Positions 53,428 through 63,199 of a DNA stretch of 64,000 nt are shown piece by piece. The notes beneath the pieces were generated by a model that ran no database searches, was not told the DNA's origin, and was given only the letters and a program-made list of their open reading frames with translations. Position 1 is the first letter of the stretch; each line of letters opens with the position of its first letter. The translations under genes were made by a program, and so were the position numbers. The stretch is from Pseudomonadota bacterium (GTDB lineage: Bacteria > Pseudomonadota > Gammaproteobacteria > Burkholderiales > Casimicrobiaceae), in NCBI GenBank assembly GCA_018241745.1, contig JAFEDG010000150.1, forward strand, positions 46,073-110,072, in the 5' to 3' direction.

Positions 53428-53439
53428 AAGCCGCAGTGG

Positions 53440-53832
53440 TTACGCCTTGTCGACCGACAGCCGCCCCGGCCCGAACGCATAGACGAACAGCAGCCCGCCT
53501 GCAATCGCCAGGTTCTTGAAGAAGTTGATGCGGTTGCCCATGGCCTGGTCCGGCGGCATGGCCCAGTAATTGTGGAACAGCAGGCCTGCGGCGATGGTGA
53601 AGAGCGCCATGATCAGCGCTGCCCAGCGCGCCTTCCAGCCGACCAGCAGCAGCAGGCCCAATCCTAGTTCGACCGCGATGGCGACGACGGCGCCGACTTG
53701 CGGCAGCGGCAGGCTCTTCGACGCAATGTAGCCGACCGTGCCTTCGAAGTTGGTGAGCTTGCCGAATCCGGATGGCACGAACAGCAGGGCGATCAGGATG
53801 CGGCCCACCAGCGTAGACAAGTCCTTGCTCAT
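53440..53832 (-). CDS. DoxX-family membrane protein
   Basis: 130 aa with four helices (IGRILIALLFVPSGFGKL-like start, AVVAIAVELGLGLLLLVGW, ALIMALFTIAAGLLFHNYW, NLAIAGGLLFVYAFGPG). The DoxX signature FPSGFGKL-type and the HNYWA segment are present. The function in this branch is unknown; links to redox stress have been suggested for the family. Confidence 0.93.
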   Translation of the reverse strand: MSKDLSTLVGRILIALLFVPSGFGKLTNFEGTVGYIASKSLPLPQVGAVVAIAVELGLGLLLLVGWKARWAALIMALFTIAAGLLFHNYWAMPPDQAMGNRINFFKNLAIAGGLLFVYAFGPGRLSVDKA

Positions 53833-53904
53833 CGAACGACCCCTTGCGGTTGGAAAGTACCGATTCTAGCAACGGCCGCCATGGGCGGCCGTCGCGTGGC
53901 GCGG

Positions 53905-55320
53905 CTACAGCCGGTAAGCCTTCTTCGCGAGGCCGTACGCCAGATCGACGGCGAGCTCGTGGGCCTCGGCCTCCTCGAGCCGATGCTCCATGACGAGCGA
54001 CGCGAGAAAGCGGCACGCGATGCGCCGCCAGACGTCGTGGCGTGCCGGGATGGACAGGAACGCACGCGTGTCGTCGTTGAAGCCAACCGTGTTGTAGAAG
54101 CCCGCGGTCTCGATCACGTTCGCGAAGAAGCGCTGCATGCCCTCGACGCTGTCGTGGAACCACCACGGCGGCCCGAGCTTCAGCACCGGATAGTGGCCCG
54201 CAAGCGGCGCGAGCTCGCGTGCGTACGTCGTCTCGTCGAGCGTGAACAGGATGATCGACAGCCGCCGGTCGTTGCCGACTTCGCCCAGTAGCGGTGCGAG
54301 CGCACGGACATAGTCGGTCCGCGCCGGGATGTCGGCGCCCTTGTCGCGGCCGAAGTCGGCGTACACGCGCGCGTTGTGGTTGCGGTACGCTCCCGGATGG
54401 ATCTGCATCACGAGGCCGTCGTCGAGGCTCATCCGTGCCATCTCGGTCAGCATCTGGCCGCGGAAGGCCTCGGCTTCGTCGGTCGTGATCGAGCCGTCCA
54501 TCGCGCGATCCAGCAGCCGCTGGCATTGCGTGGCGTCGAACGCGAACGTGCGCGCCGTCGGGTGGCCGTGGTCGGTGGACGTCGCGCCCATCGTCTTGAA
54601 GTAGTCGCGACGAATGCGGTGCGCATTGAGGTAGCCCTTCCAGCGCAGCACGTTCTCGCCCGTCAGCGTGCCGAGCTGCTGCACATTGGCGCGGAAGCCC
54701 TCGAATTCCGGGTCGACGCACGGGTCCGGACGATAGGCCGTGATGACGCGGCCCTTCCATCCACTCTCGCGGATCTTGCGATGGTGCGACAGCTGGTCGG
54801 TCGGCGCTTCCGTCGTCGCGATCACCTCGATGTTGAAGCGCTCGAACAGCGCGCGCGGGCGGAACTCGGGCTTGGCCAGCGCGTCGGTGATCGTGTCGTA
54901 GTAGCGATCCGCGTTGTCCGCGTCCAGCCGCTCGGTGAAGCCGAATACCGTCGCGAACGCGTGATCGAGCCACAGCCGCGACGGCGTACCGCGGAACAGC
55001 TCGTAGTTCGACGCGAACAGCCGCCAGATGCGGCGCGGATCGGCCGTGGACGGCGTGCCGTCGCGCCGCGGGATGCCGAGCTCCTCGAGCCCAATGCCCT
55101 GGCTGTAGAGCATCCGGAACACGTAGTGGTCGGGCGTGATCAGCAGCGCGCTCGCGTTGGCCCAGGGCGTGTCGTCGGCGAACCACTGCGGGTCCGTGTG
55201 ACCGTGCGGACTGACGATCGGCAGGTGCTCGACCGCCGCATACAGGCGGCGCGCGAGGTTGCGCGTGCCGGTACCCGGCGGGAACAGGCGATCGGGATGG
55301 AGGACGAGCGGGCGTGCCAT
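53905..55320 (-). CDS. uxaC: Glucuronate isomerase
   Basis: 471 aa. It converts D-glucuronate to D-fructuronate, and galacturonate to tagaturonate. It has the amidohydrolase-fold metal motif SPHGHTDPQWF, the conserved TDQLSHHRKIRESGW and the C-terminal FASLVMEHRLEEAEA-like region. The ATG at 55320 fits the family start (PLVLHPDRLFPP). It is the last gene of the glucuronate operon, 19 bases after uxuB. Confidence 0.96.
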   Translation of the reverse strand: MARPLVLHPDRLFPPGTGTRNLARRLYAAVEHLPIVSPHGHTDPQWFADDTPWANASALLITPDHYVFRMLYSQGIGLEELGIPRRDGTPSTADPRRIWRLFASNYELFRGTPSRLWLDHAFATVFGFTERLDADNADRYYDTITDALAKPEFRPRALFERFNIEVIATTEAPTDQLSHHRKIRESGWKGRVITAYRPDPCVDPEFEGFRANVQQLGTLTGENVLRWKGYLNAHRIRRDYFKTMGATSTDHGHPTARTFAFDATQCQRLLDRAMDGSITTDEAEAFRGQMLTEMARMSLDDGLVMQIHPGAYRNHNARVYADFGRDKGADIPARTDYVRALAPLLGEVGNDRRLSIILFTLDETTYARELAPLAGHYPVLKLGPPWWFHDSVEGMQRFFANVIETAGFYNTVGFNDDTRAFLSIPARHDVWRRIACRFLASLVMEHRLEEAEAHELAVDLAYGLAKKAYRL

Positions 55321-55339
55321 GGGCGGTTGGATTTCGGTC

Positions 55340-56836
55340 TCAGGCCGGCTGCGTGGCGAGCGTCGCCTTGGCGCCGTCGCGGAAGATCGCGACGGTAGCA
55401 TTGCGTACGTCGGCACGGAAGGCCGCATTCGACGAAAGGTCGCCGAACACGGCCGCAAGGTCCAGGAAGCCATCGGCCAGCGCCGCCGGATCGTCGCGGC
55501 GCGTGGCGAGCGTGCGGAACGTGGCCGCCAGCGGATCGACAACGTCGATCAGCGCGCCGTGTTCGTCGACGCCGCTCGCGTAGCGGATCCACGCGCCCAG
55601 CGCGACCGCGAGCCGCGGCCACGGCGCGCGCGCGGCGATGCGGTCGCGGATCGTGTTGAGCCAGCGCTGCGGGATCTTCTGCGAGCCGTCCATCGCGATT
55701 TGTTGCGTCCGGTGCGGCAACGCAGGGTTGCGGTAGCGCGCGAGCAGCGAGCGACGGTAGTCGGCGAGGTCGATGCCCGGCGGCGGCGCGACCGTCGGCG
55801 CGATCTCGTCACCCATCATCCGCTCGACGAAGCCCGCGAGCAGCGGGTCACCGGACGCCTGCCACACGGTCGCATAGCCCATCAGGAAGCCGAGGTAGGC
55901 GAACGCCGAGTGGCTGCCGTTGAGCAGCCGCAGCTTCATCGTCTCGTAGACGCCGACGTCGGTGGCGTATTGCGCGCCGACTTCGTCCCACGCCGGGTGC
56001 GCGCCGGCGAAGCGCCGTTCGATCACCCATTGCCCGAACGGCTCCGCCGCGACGACGGCCGGGTCGTCGACGCCGGTCAGCGTCCGCGCGAGCGCACGGT
56101 CGTCGTCGGTGGCGGCCGGCACGATCCGGTCGACCATCGTATCGGGAAACGCGGCATGTTCGGCGATCCAGCGCGCGAGGTGGGGATCGCGCGCCTCTGC
56201 AAACGCGGCGACGAGGCCCTGCAGCGTCCGGCCATTGCGCGGCAGGTTGTCGCAGCAAATGATGGTCAGGCCGCCGCCGCCGGCCGCGCGGCGCGCGGCC
56301 AGCCCCGCGACGAGCAGGCCGACGGCCGACACCGGCATGTCGGGCGTTGCGAGGTCGTGGACGATGTCCGGGTGCGCGAAGTTGAGCGTGCCGGTGGCCG
56401 GATCGTGGCAATAACCCTTCTCCGTCACCGTCGACGAGACGACCGCGATGCGCGGGTCCGCGAAGCGTTGCACGAGCCGGGCGCGCTCGTCGCCGGCGAA
56501 CAGCGTCTCGCGCACGCTCGCGATGACCTCCGCCCGCGTCGCTTCCGGGCTCTTCCACAGCACCGTGTAGAGGCCATCCTGATGCGCGAGCTCGGACGTC
56601 GCGCGCGGCGTCTTCAGCGAGACACCACAGATGCCCCAGCGTGGATCGCGGGCGAGCACCGCGTTCGTATAGACGGCCTGGTGCGCACGATGGAACGCAC
56701 CCAGGCCCAGGTGGATGATGCCGGCGCGCACCTGTGCAGGGTCATAGCCGGGGCGCAGCACGCCGGGCGGCAACCCGGCGAGCGTGGCGAGCGAGAGCGA
56801 GGAAATGGGCAGGACTCCGATGAAGGCAGCCGTCAC
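55340..56836 (-). CDS. uxuB: D-mannonate oxidoreductase (fructuronate reductase), mannitol dehydrogenase family
   Basis: 498 aa. It reduces D-fructuronate to D-mannonate with NADH. The N-terminal Rossmann part begins IIHLGLGAFHRAHQAVYT; the C-terminal domain contains KLRLLNGSHSAFAYLGFLMG and the active-site Lys in DGSQKIPQRW. The GTG start at 56836 lies 19 bases after the permease stop. There is no earlier Met in frame that suits. Confidence 0.94.
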   Translation of the reverse strand: MTAAFIGVLPISSLSLATLAGLPPGVLRPGYDPAQVRAGIIHLGLGAFHRAHQAVYTNAVLARDPRWGICGVSLKTPRATSELAHQDGLYTVLWKSPEATRAEVIASVRETLFAGDERARLVQRFADPRIAVVSSTVTEKGYCHDPATGTLNFAHPDIVHDLATPDMPVSAVGLLVAGLAARRAAGGGGLTIICCDNLPRNGRTLQGLVAAFAEARDPHLARWIAEHAAFPDTMVDRIVPAATDDDRALARTLTGVDDPAVVAAEPFGQWVIERRFAGAHPAWDEVGAQYATDVGVYETMKLRLLNGSHSAFAYLGFLMGYATVWQASGDPLLAGFVERMMGDEIAPTVAPPPGIDLADYRRSLLARYRNPALPHRTQQIAMDGSQKIPQRWLNTIRDRIAARAPWPRLAVALGAWIRYASGVDEHGALIDVVDPLAATFRTLATRRDDPAALADGFLDLAAVFGDLSSNAAFRADVRNATVAIFRDGAKATLATQPA

Positions 56837-56855
56837 CGCGAAGAGGGTCGGGCCC

Positions 56856-57746
56856 TCAAGCCGGCTGCGGGTGTTCCTTGACGCGGCTCACGAGCTGCGT
56901 GGGATTGACGAACTGCAGCGCGACGAGCAACCACACGAGCGTGACGGCCATGTAGACCATCGCCATCGCGTCCACGGATTGCGGCGCGCGCACGCCCGCG
57001 GCGAACACCGCGTAGTACAGCGCGACGACGAGCGTCTGCGAATCGGAGCCCGCGGTCAGGAACGTGAGCTCGAACATCGCGATCGTGCGCACGAGCACCA
57101 GCAGCGCGGCCGCGAGGATGCCGGGCGCGAGCAGCGGCGTCAGCACGTGCAGGAACATCTGCGGCGTGCGCGCGCCGAATACGCGTGCGGCGGACTCGAG
57201 GTTCGGGTCGATCTGCTCGATGAACGGCGTCATCACGAGGATCACGAACGGCATCGCGGGAATCACGTTGGCGAAGATCACCCCCCAGATCGTGCCCGCC
57301 AGGTGCACCTGGTACATCACGGTGGCGAGCGGGATGCCATACGTGATCGACGGCACCATCAGGGGCAGCAGGAACAGGAAGATCAGCCAGCGCTTGCCGA
57401 AGAACTCGCGGCGCGCGAGCGCGTAGGCCGCCGGCACGCCCAGCAGCACCGACAACAGGACCACCGCTCCGACGACCTCGAACGTGACCCACAGCACGTC
57501 GCCCAGCTGGAATTCCTTCCATGCGTCGAAGTACCAGCTGGTCGTCCAGCCATCGGGCAGCCACGTGCCGCGCCAGACCTTCGCGATGGAGTTCAGTCCC
57601 ACCGACGCGATCATCAGGAACACGTTGACGAGGAAGATCGTCATCAGGCCGTACAGGAAGCCGCTCCACACCTTGCCGCGCAGGCGGCGCGCGCGCGCCT
57701 CGCGCTCGGCGTCGTACGGGGCTGCGGTCGTCGCGAGCGTGCTCAT
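56856..57746 (-). CDS. ABC transporter permease, PotC-like
   Basis: 296 aa with six helices and the EAA loop PNLESAARVFGARTPQMFLH. The N-terminus is basic (AEREARARRLRG) and cytoplasmic. It is the second permease of the importer in the glucuronate operon. The ATG at 57746 overlaps the preceding stop. It resembles polyamine/iron-type permeases more than the usual sugar permeases. Confidence 0.92.
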   Translation of the reverse strand: MSTLATTAAPYDAEREARARRLRGKVWSGFLYGLMTIFLVNVFLMIASVGLNSIAKVWRGTWLPDGWTTSWYFDAWKEFQLGDVLWVTFEVVGAVVLLSVLLGVPAAYALARREFFGKRWLIFLFLLPLMVPSITYGIPLATVMYQVHLAGTIWGVIFANVIPAMPFVILVMTPFIEQIDPNLESAARVFGARTPQMFLHVLTPLLAPGILAAALLVLVRTIAMFELTFLTAGSDSQTLVVALYYAVFAAGVRAPQSVDAMAMVYMAVTLVWLLVALQFVNPTQLVSRVKEHPQPA

Positions 57747-58606
57747 CCCTTGCCTCCGGTGACCGGGCCCCGATAGACGAGCCGGCGGATGCCCAGCACG
57801 GCCGCCACGATGACCAGTTGCACGAGTCCCATCATCATCGCGATCGCCGAGGCGAGCGAGTAGTCGTATTGCTCGAACGCGGCCTCGTACGCCGCGATCG
57901 AGATCACGCGCGTCGGCCCGGCCGGCGCGCCGAGCAGCACGGCGGACGGGAACACCGAGTACGCCTGCACGAACGCGAGGCAGAAGCACATCGCGATGCC
58001 CGGGATCAGCAGCGGCAGGTAGACGTTGCGGAACTGCGCCCAGGGCCCGGCGCCGAGCGTGGCCGCGGCACGCCCGAGCACCGGGTCGATCCCGGTAACG
58101 TACGACAGCAGCAGCAGGAACGCGAACGGGAAGCCCGAGATCACGAGCGAGATCAGCACGCCCCAGAAGTTGTGCGTCAGCCGGATCGGGCCGTCGTACA
58201 GGTGCAGGAACTGCAGCACCTGCGCGAGCCAGCCCCGCGGGCCGAAATACGTGAGCATCCCTTCCGCGACCAGCACCGTGCCGAGCGTGATCGGCACCAC
58301 CAGCGCCGTCGTGATCCACTTCTGGCGCTTGGTCTTGATCCGCATCCGGTACGCGATCGGCAACGCGATGCCGACGTTGATGAGCGTCGCGGGCAGCGCG
58401 AGCTTCAGCGTCGTGAAGATCGTCGGCCACAGTCGCGTGTCGCTGAAGAACTTGGCGTAGTTGGCCAGCATCCCGCCTTCCTTCGGCGCGAACGACAGCC
58501 ACAGCCCGTACAGGAACGGGTAGACGAAGAACAGCAGCATGAACAGCGCCGCCGGGGCAACGAGCCACGGCGTGCGATCCGCGCCGGCGTGCCCGGTGGG
58601 CGTCAT
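57743..58606 (-). CDS. ABC transporter permease, PotB-like
   Basis: 287 aa with six helices, beginning PWLVAPAALFMLLFFVYPFL. The EAA loop is PVLGRAAATLGAGPWAQFRN. The ATG at 58606 overlaps the ATPase stop. It pairs with the permease downstream. Confidence 0.92.
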   Translation of the reverse strand: MTPTGHAGADRTPWLVAPAALFMLLFFVYPFLYGLWLSFAPKEGGMLANYAKFFSDTRLWPTIFTTLKLALPATLINVGIALPIAYRMRIKTKRQKWITTALVVPITLGTVLVAEGMLTYFGPRGWLAQVLQFLHLYDGPIRLTHNFWGVLISLVISGFPFAFLLLLSYVTGIDPVLGRAAATLGAGPWAQFRNVYLPLLIPGIAMCFCLAFVQAYSVFPSAVLLGAPAGPTRVISIAAYEAAFEQYDYSLASAIAMMMGLVQLVIVAAVLGIRRLVYRGPVTGGKG

Positions 58607-59664
58607 GCGGCGTAGATCAGCGTGCGGGTCGGCGGCACGCTGACGCGCACCGACTCGCCGATGCGGACCGCGACCGGCGTGCGTACATGCAGCCGCGCAC
58701 CGTCTGCGGTGACGACGTCGACCAGCGATTCGCGGCCGCCATACTCGATGCCGTCGACGGTGGCCGCGAACGCGTTCGGCCCGTCACCGACGACGAGGTC
58801 GTCGGGACGCAGCGCGATGCGGACGGGCGCGCCGGTCGCGAGCTTGCCCTTGCTGGTACCGTTGAACGTGAGCGATCCGGTGCGCACGACGCCGGTGGCG
58901 TCGTGCAGCGTGCCCGCCAGCTCGTTGCGATAGCCCATGAAGCGCGCGACGTCGAGGTCCGCCGGCTGCGCGTACACGTCGGCCGGCGGCGCCACCTGGC
59001 GCACGCTGCCGTCCTTCATGACGACGATGCGGTCGGCGAGCGACAGCGCCTCGTCCTGGTCGTGCGTCACGTAGATCGTCGAGCGGCCGAGGTTGCGGTG
59101 GATGCGGCGGATCTCCGCGCGCATCTCGAGGCGCAGCTTGGCGTCCAGGTTGGACAACGGCTCGTCCATCAGCACGAGCGGCGGCTCGACGACGATCGCG
59201 CGCGCGATCGCGACGCGCTGCTGCTGGCCGCCCGACAGCTGGCCCGGCAGCTTGTCCTCGTGGCCCTGCAGCTGCACGAGCTTGACGGCGGCTTCGACGC
59301 GCGCCGCCTGCTCGGCCGCGGACACGCCGCGCATCTTGAGCCCGAACGCGATGTTCCTGCGCACCGTCATGTGCGGGAACAGCGCGTAGTTCTGGAACAC
59401 CATGCCGAAGCCGCGCGCCTCCGGGGGCCGCGTGTCGAGCCGCGTGTCGTCGAGCCAGATCGCGCCGTCGGACAGCGGCAGCAAGCCCGCGATGCAGTTG
59501 AGCGCCGTCGACTTGCCACAGCCCGACGGTCCCAGCAGCGCGACGAACTCGCCCCGCGGGATGGTCAGCGTCAGCCCGTCCAGCGCCGCCATCGTGCGCC
59601 CATCCGCGTGCGCGAAGCGGCGCGTGACGTTGTCGAGCCTCAGTTCCTTGAAATCACTGCTCAT
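58603..59664 (-). CDS. ABC transporter ATP-binding protein, PotA/UgpC type
   Basis: 353 aa. Walker A is [10 protein letters not shown], the signature is [15 protein letters not shown], Walker B is [12 protein letters not shown], and the switch His is in [15 protein letters not shown] domain forms the C-terminus. The ATG at 59664 has AAGGA upstream. It lies 115 bases after the binding-protein gene, and a hairpin is in the gap. Confidence 0.94.
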   Translation of the reverse strand: MSSDFKELRLDNVTRRFAHADGRTMAALDGLTLTIPRGEFVALLGPSGCGKSTALNCIAGLLPLSDGAIWLDDTRLDTRPPEARGFGMVFQNYALFPHMTVRRNIAFGLKMRGVSAAEQAARVEAAVKLVQLQGHEDKLPGQLSGGQQQRVAIARAIVVEPPLVLMDEPLSNLDAKLRLEMRAEIRRIHRNLGRSTIYVTHDQDEALSLADRIVVMKDGSVRQVAPPADVYAQPADLDVARFMGYRNELAGTLHDATGVVRTGSLTFNGTSKGKLATGAPVRIALRPDDLVVGDGPNAFAATVDGIEYGGRESLVDVVTADGARLHVRTPVAVRIGESVRVSVPPTRTLIYAA

Positions 59665-59739
59665 CGGATCCTTCCTGGACGTGGGTGTCGCGGTCCATGG
59701 GCCAGCGGCCGCGCCAGGCGCAGCCGCTCGCACATGGAC

Positions 59740-59769
59740 GCGAGGCCCCGCCTTCGGGCGGGGCCTCGC
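59740..59769 (-). repeat. Perfect 13-bp hairpin between binding-protein and ATPase genes
   Basis: GCGAGGCCCCGCC (59740-59752) pairs with 59757-59769 around a four-base loop, CGAA in the transcript. It starts 10 bases after the binding-protein stop. No T-run is seen. It should protect the 3' end of the binding-protein mRNA or reduce read-through. Confidence 0.6.
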
Positions 59770-59779
59770 GCACCACGCG

Positions 59780-60961
59780 TTACTTCGTCTTCTGGGCGCC
59801 GACCTGCTCGTCCCAGATCTTGAACGCCGCGACCTGCGCCGCCGGCGGCAGCGACGGCGTGTGCGGGAACTCCTCGATCCACTTCGCGTACTCGGGACGG
59901 CCGAATTCCTTGATCGCGTCCTGGCTCGCCTGCGGCGCCATCGACAGCGGCACGTTCTTCACCGCCGGGCCCGGGTAGAAGTAACCCTTGTCGTACGTGT
60001 AGGCCTGTGCTTCCGGCGTCAGCATGAACGCCATCAGGTCGAGCAGCACCGCCACCTTCTCGGGCGCGACACCCTTGGGGATGGCCATGTAGTGCGCGTC
60101 GTTCACCCACGTCATGTGGTCGAACGGTTGCACCTTGTAGTTCTTCGGGACGATGCCGAGGATGCGCGGGTTCAGGTCCCAGCCCGTCATCGTGATCGTC
60201 ATGTCACGCGAGCCTTCGCCCAGCTCCTTCATCACCGCGCCGGTGCCCGACGGGTAGTACTCGATGCAGCTGTTGAGCTCCTTCAGGTACGCCCACGTCT
60301 TGTCCCAGCCATGGACCGGGTCCTTCGGGTCCTTGTCGCCCAGGATGTAGGGCAGGCCCATGATGAACGTGCGGCCCGGGCCCGAGTTGGCCGGCCGCGC
60401 GTAGATCAGGCGGTTGGGATTGGCCTTGCACCACGCGAGCAGCTCGGCGGCCGTCTTCGGCACCGTCTTGACCTTGTCCGGGTTGTATTCCATCAGCGGA
60501 CCGGCCGGCATGAACGTGACGGTGATCGCCTGGTTCTGCGCGAGGTCCTGCATCTTGGCGGCGCCCGGCAGGTAGTTGGCCATCAGGTTCGGGAACTTCG
60601 ACGCGTACTGCGGCAGCACGGGGATCCACAGGCCCTGTTCGACGCCCGCGGCCAATGCGTCCGTGCCGGTCAGCACGAGGTCGATGTCGCTGCGGCCGGC
60701 GCCCTGCATCGCCTTCAGCTTGCCAGGGAGCTCGGGCGCCGGGGCCTTCGTGAAGTTGACCTTGGCCACCAGGTTCGGGTGCTTGGTCTTGTACAGCTCG
60801 ATGGCGTCCTGCGTCAGGGCCAGGTTGCCGGCGACGTCGACGATGTTCAGCGTGACGGGGCTCGTGGGCATCGTCTGCGCGGTGGCGGACAGCGGCGCGA
60901 ACGCCGTGAGCGCGGCGGTGCCGAGGGCGGCACCCAGTGCGGTTGCGGTGATGCGTTTCAT
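59780..60961 (-). CDS. Extracellular solute-binding protein family 1, hexuronate importer candidate
   Basis: 393 aa. The signal peptide is [18 protein letters not shown]..., cut near ATA-QTMP. The mature protein has the two-lobe family 1 features (TLNIVDVAGNLALTQDAIEL, SDIDLVLTGTDALAAGVEQG). The ligand is inferred to be glucuronate or a derivative, only because the operon encodes UxuB and UxaC. AGGAGGAG precedes the ATG at 60961, which also overlaps the regulator's stop. Confidence 0.9.
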   Translation of the reverse strand: MKRITATALGAALGTAALTAFAPLSATAQTMPTSPVTLNIVDVAGNLALTQDAIELYKTKHPNLVAKVNFTKAPAPELPGKLKAMQGAGRSDIDLVLTGTDALAAGVEQGLWIPVLPQYASKFPNLMANYLPGAAKMQDLAQNQAITVTFMPAGPLMEYNPDKVKTVPKTAAELLAWCKANPNRLIYARPANSGPGRTFIMGLPYILGDKDPKDPVHGWDKTWAYLKELNSCIEYYPSGTGAVMKELGEGSRDMTITMTGWDLNPRILGIVPKNYKVQPFDHMTWVNDAHYMAIPKGVAPEKVAVLLDLMAFMLTPEAQAYTYDKGYFYPGPAVKNVPLSMAPQASQDAIKEFGRPEYAKWIEEFPHTPSLPPAAQVAAFKIWDEQVGAQKTK

Positions 60962-61773
60962 GACGTTCTCCTCCTCGGTGCTTCGGATGGGACCTGCTGA
61001 TGGGACCTCTGGGGCTTGGCGCCGGGCGCCGCTGCTGCGCGCGCGGACGGTTTGCGTGAACGCGAAGCGGCGGGCCGCGCTGCTTCGTCGCCGCCTTCGC
61101 GCTGGAATTCGCGCGTCACGCGGGCAAGGTGCCGGTGCATCGCGCGGCGCGCGGCATCGGGGTCGTGCGAGCGCACCGCCGCGGCGATGGCCTTGTGATC
61201 GCGGATCGTCTGCAGCGCGAGTTCCGGCGTGTGATAGTGGTGCTGCATCCGGCGCCACAGTTCGGCGCGCTGGTCCCACAACCCGGCCACGACGAGCGAC
61301 AGCGAGCTGTTGCCGGTGGCGGCGGCGAGTGCCAGGTGGAATTCGCGGTCGCTGTCCTCGCGGATCGCGAAATCGTCGTTGTGCTCGACCATGCGCGCGA
61401 TAGCGGCGTCGAGCGCCACGAGGTCGTCGCCGGCGGCCTCGCGCGCCGCGAGTGCGGCGATCTCGCCTTCGACGAGGCTGCGCGCCGCCAGCAGCTCGAA
61501 CGGACCGGGACCCGCTTCGCCGGCGCTCGCGGCCCGTGGCGACGGTGCGGTGACGAAGATGCCGGTGCCCACGCGGACCTCGATGAGGCCCGCGATCTCC
61601 AGCGAGATGATCGCCTCGCGCACGGACGCCCGGCTGACGCCCAGCGCACTCGCGAGCTCGCGCTCCGCCGGCAGGCGGGCACCGGGCGCGAACTCGCCGC
61701 TCGCGATCAGCTGCGACAGCTGCTCTGCGATCTGGCGGTAAAGGCGCGTGTTGCCGACGACCTGCAACGGCAC
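60958..61773 (-). CDS. GntR-family regulator, FadR subfamily (FCD domain)
   Basis: 271 aa. The winged helix spans about residues 8-75 ([21 protein letters not shown], then [21 protein letters not shown] in the recognition region) and an FCD ligand domain spans about 95-220 with metal-binding His/Asp positions ([22 protein letters not shown]). The last about 35 residues are basic. GTG at 61773 is chosen because GGAGGAG lies upstream. It is the first gene of the operon and probably senses a hexuronate intermediate. Confidence 0.92.
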   Translation of the reverse strand: MPLQVVGNTRLYRQIAEQLSQLIASGEFAPGARLPAERELASALGVSRASVREAIISLEIAGLIEVRVGTGIFVTAPSPRAASAGEAGPGPFELLAARSLVEGEIAALAAREAAGDDLVALDAAIARMVEHNDDFAIREDSDREFHLALAAATGNSSLSLVVAGLWDQRAELWRRMQHHYHTPELALQTIRDHKAIAAAVRSHDPDAARRAMHRHLARVTREFQREGGDEAARPAASRSRKPSARAAAAPGAKPQRSHQQVPSEAPRRRTS

Positions 61774-61882
61774 GGCTGTGGACTCCTCCAAAAGGGGCCT
61801 CGTGGCGTCGAGGCCTCGATGTTGCGGCGTCCTCCGTCCGGCGCCGCCTGGCACCGGCACCGTTCGGGCACCGCTTTCCGCA

Positions 61883-61926
61883 ATGCTAGCCTTCCGCCTA
61901 TAATCGGGTCAAGTGGTCTAGTGGTC
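61883..61926. promoter_or_regulatory. Overlapping divergent promoters with a repeated operator motif
   Basis: Minus strand: TTGACC (61912-61907) and TAGCAT (61888-61883), 18 bases apart, read toward the GntR operon. Plus strand: TATAAT (61899-61904), with TTTCCG (61875-61880) 18 bases before it, reads toward manD. The two overlap. A direct repeat AGTGGTC (61912-61918 and 61920-61926) covers the minus -35 and the plus start point. TGGTC is a plausible GntR half-site. One bound protein could therefore control both directions. Confidence 0.6.
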
Positions 61927-61983
61927 CGGCCACACGACCGGAACGTGAGCGGCGCCCGAGCCGCCTGTAAGGAGGAGCCTGCC

Positions 61984-63192
61984 GTGAAAATCACCGCCGC
62001 GCGCGTCATCGTCTGCTGCCCCGGCCGCAACTTCGTCACCCTCAAGGTCGAGACCGACGACGGGGTCTACGGCCTTGGCGACGCCACGCTGAACGGCCGC
62101 GAGAAGTCGGTCGTCGCCTACCTGGAGGAACACGTCGTGCCCGCGCTGATCGGTCGCGACCCGGCGCAGATCGAGGACATCTGGCAGTACTTCTATCGCG
62201 GCGCCTACTGGCGGCGCGGACCGGTGACGATGTCGGCGATCGCCGCGGTCGACACCGCGCTGTGGGACATCAAGGGCAAGGTCGCGGGGCTGCCGCTGTA
62301 CCAGCTGTGGGGCGGCAAGAGCCGCAACGGCGTGATGGTCTACGGGCACGCCAACGGCAAGGACCTGGCCGAGACGATCGACGAGGTCGCGCGCTACATC
62401 GACATGGGCTACAAGGCGATCCGCGCCCAGTCCGGCGTCCCCGGCCTCGCGTCGACGTACGGCGTCGCCAAGGACCGCCTGTTCTACGAACCGGCGGACG
62501 CGGCGCTCGCCACGGAGAACATGTGGTCCACGGCCAAGTACCTCGACTTCTGTCCCAAGCTGTTCGAGGCACTGCGCGCGCGGTTCGGCTTCGAGCACCA
62601 CCTGCTGCACGACATCCACCACCGGTTGACGCCGATCGAGGCGGGACTGCTCGGCAAGTCGCTCGAGCCGTATCGCCTGTTCTGGATGGAAGACCCGACG
62701 CCGGCCGAGAACCAGGAAGGCTTCCGCCTCATCCGCCAGCACACGGTGACGCCGATCGCCGTCGGCGAAGTGTTCAACACGATCTACGACGCGCAGGCGC
62801 TGATCACCGAGCAGCTGATCGACTACATCCGCGCGACGATCGTGCATGCCGGCGGCCCCACGCACCTGCGTCGCATCGCATCACTGGCCGACCTGTACCA
62901 CGTGCGCACCGGCTGCCACGGCGCCACGGACCTGTCGCCCGTGTGCATGGGCACGGCCCTCAACTTCGACCTGTCGGTGCCCAATTTCGGCGTGCAGGAA
63001 TACATGCGGCACACCGAGGAAACCGACGCCGTGTTCCCGCACGCGTACACGTTCGAGCGCGGCTACATGTATCCCGGCGACGCGCCGGGCCACGGCGTCG
63101 ACATCGACGAGAAGCTCGCCGCGAAGTACCCGTACCGCCCTGCCTCGCTGCCGGTCAACCGGCTCGAGGACGGCGCGATGTGGAACTGGTGA
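61984..63192 (+). CDS. manD: D-mannonate dehydratase, ManD type (enolase superfamily)
   Basis: 402 aa. It dehydrates D-mannonate to 2-keto-3-deoxygluconate. Metal ligands are Asp210, Glu236 and Glu262; the catalytic Arg147, Tyr159 and His212 of characterised ManD enzymes are all present at the same numbers. [10 protein letters not shown] is the family signature. The GTG start at 61984 has AAGGAGGAG upstream. It replaces the unrelated UxuA enzyme, and is divergent from the rest of the pathway genes across a shared control region. Confidence 0.95.
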   Translation: MKITAARVIVCCPGRNFVTLKVETDDGVYGLGDATLNGREKSVVAYLEEHVVPALIGRDPAQIEDIWQYFYRGAYWRRGPVTMSAIAAVDTALWDIKGKVAGLPLYQLWGGKSRNGVMVYGHANGKDLAETIDEVARYIDMGYKAIRAQSGVPGLASTYGVAKDRLFYEPADAALATENMWSTAKYLDFCPKLFEALRARFGFEHHLLHDIHHRLTPIEAGLLGKSLEPYRLFWMEDPTPAENQEGFRLIRQHTVTPIAVGEVFNTIYDAQALITEQLIDYIRATIVHAGGPTHLRRIASLADLYHVRTGCHGATDLSPVCMGTALNFDLSVPNFGVQEYMRHTEETDAVFPHAYTFERGYMYPGDAPGHGVDIDEKLAAKYPYRPASLPVNRLEDGAMWNW

Positions 63193-63199
63193 CGCGGCG

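Noticed and set aside
52788..53519. Plus-strand frame across the dtd-doxX gap
   Set aside because: It crosses the long palindrome and reads as Arg/Pro-rich; the minus frame at 52800-53237 has more natural amino-acid composition.
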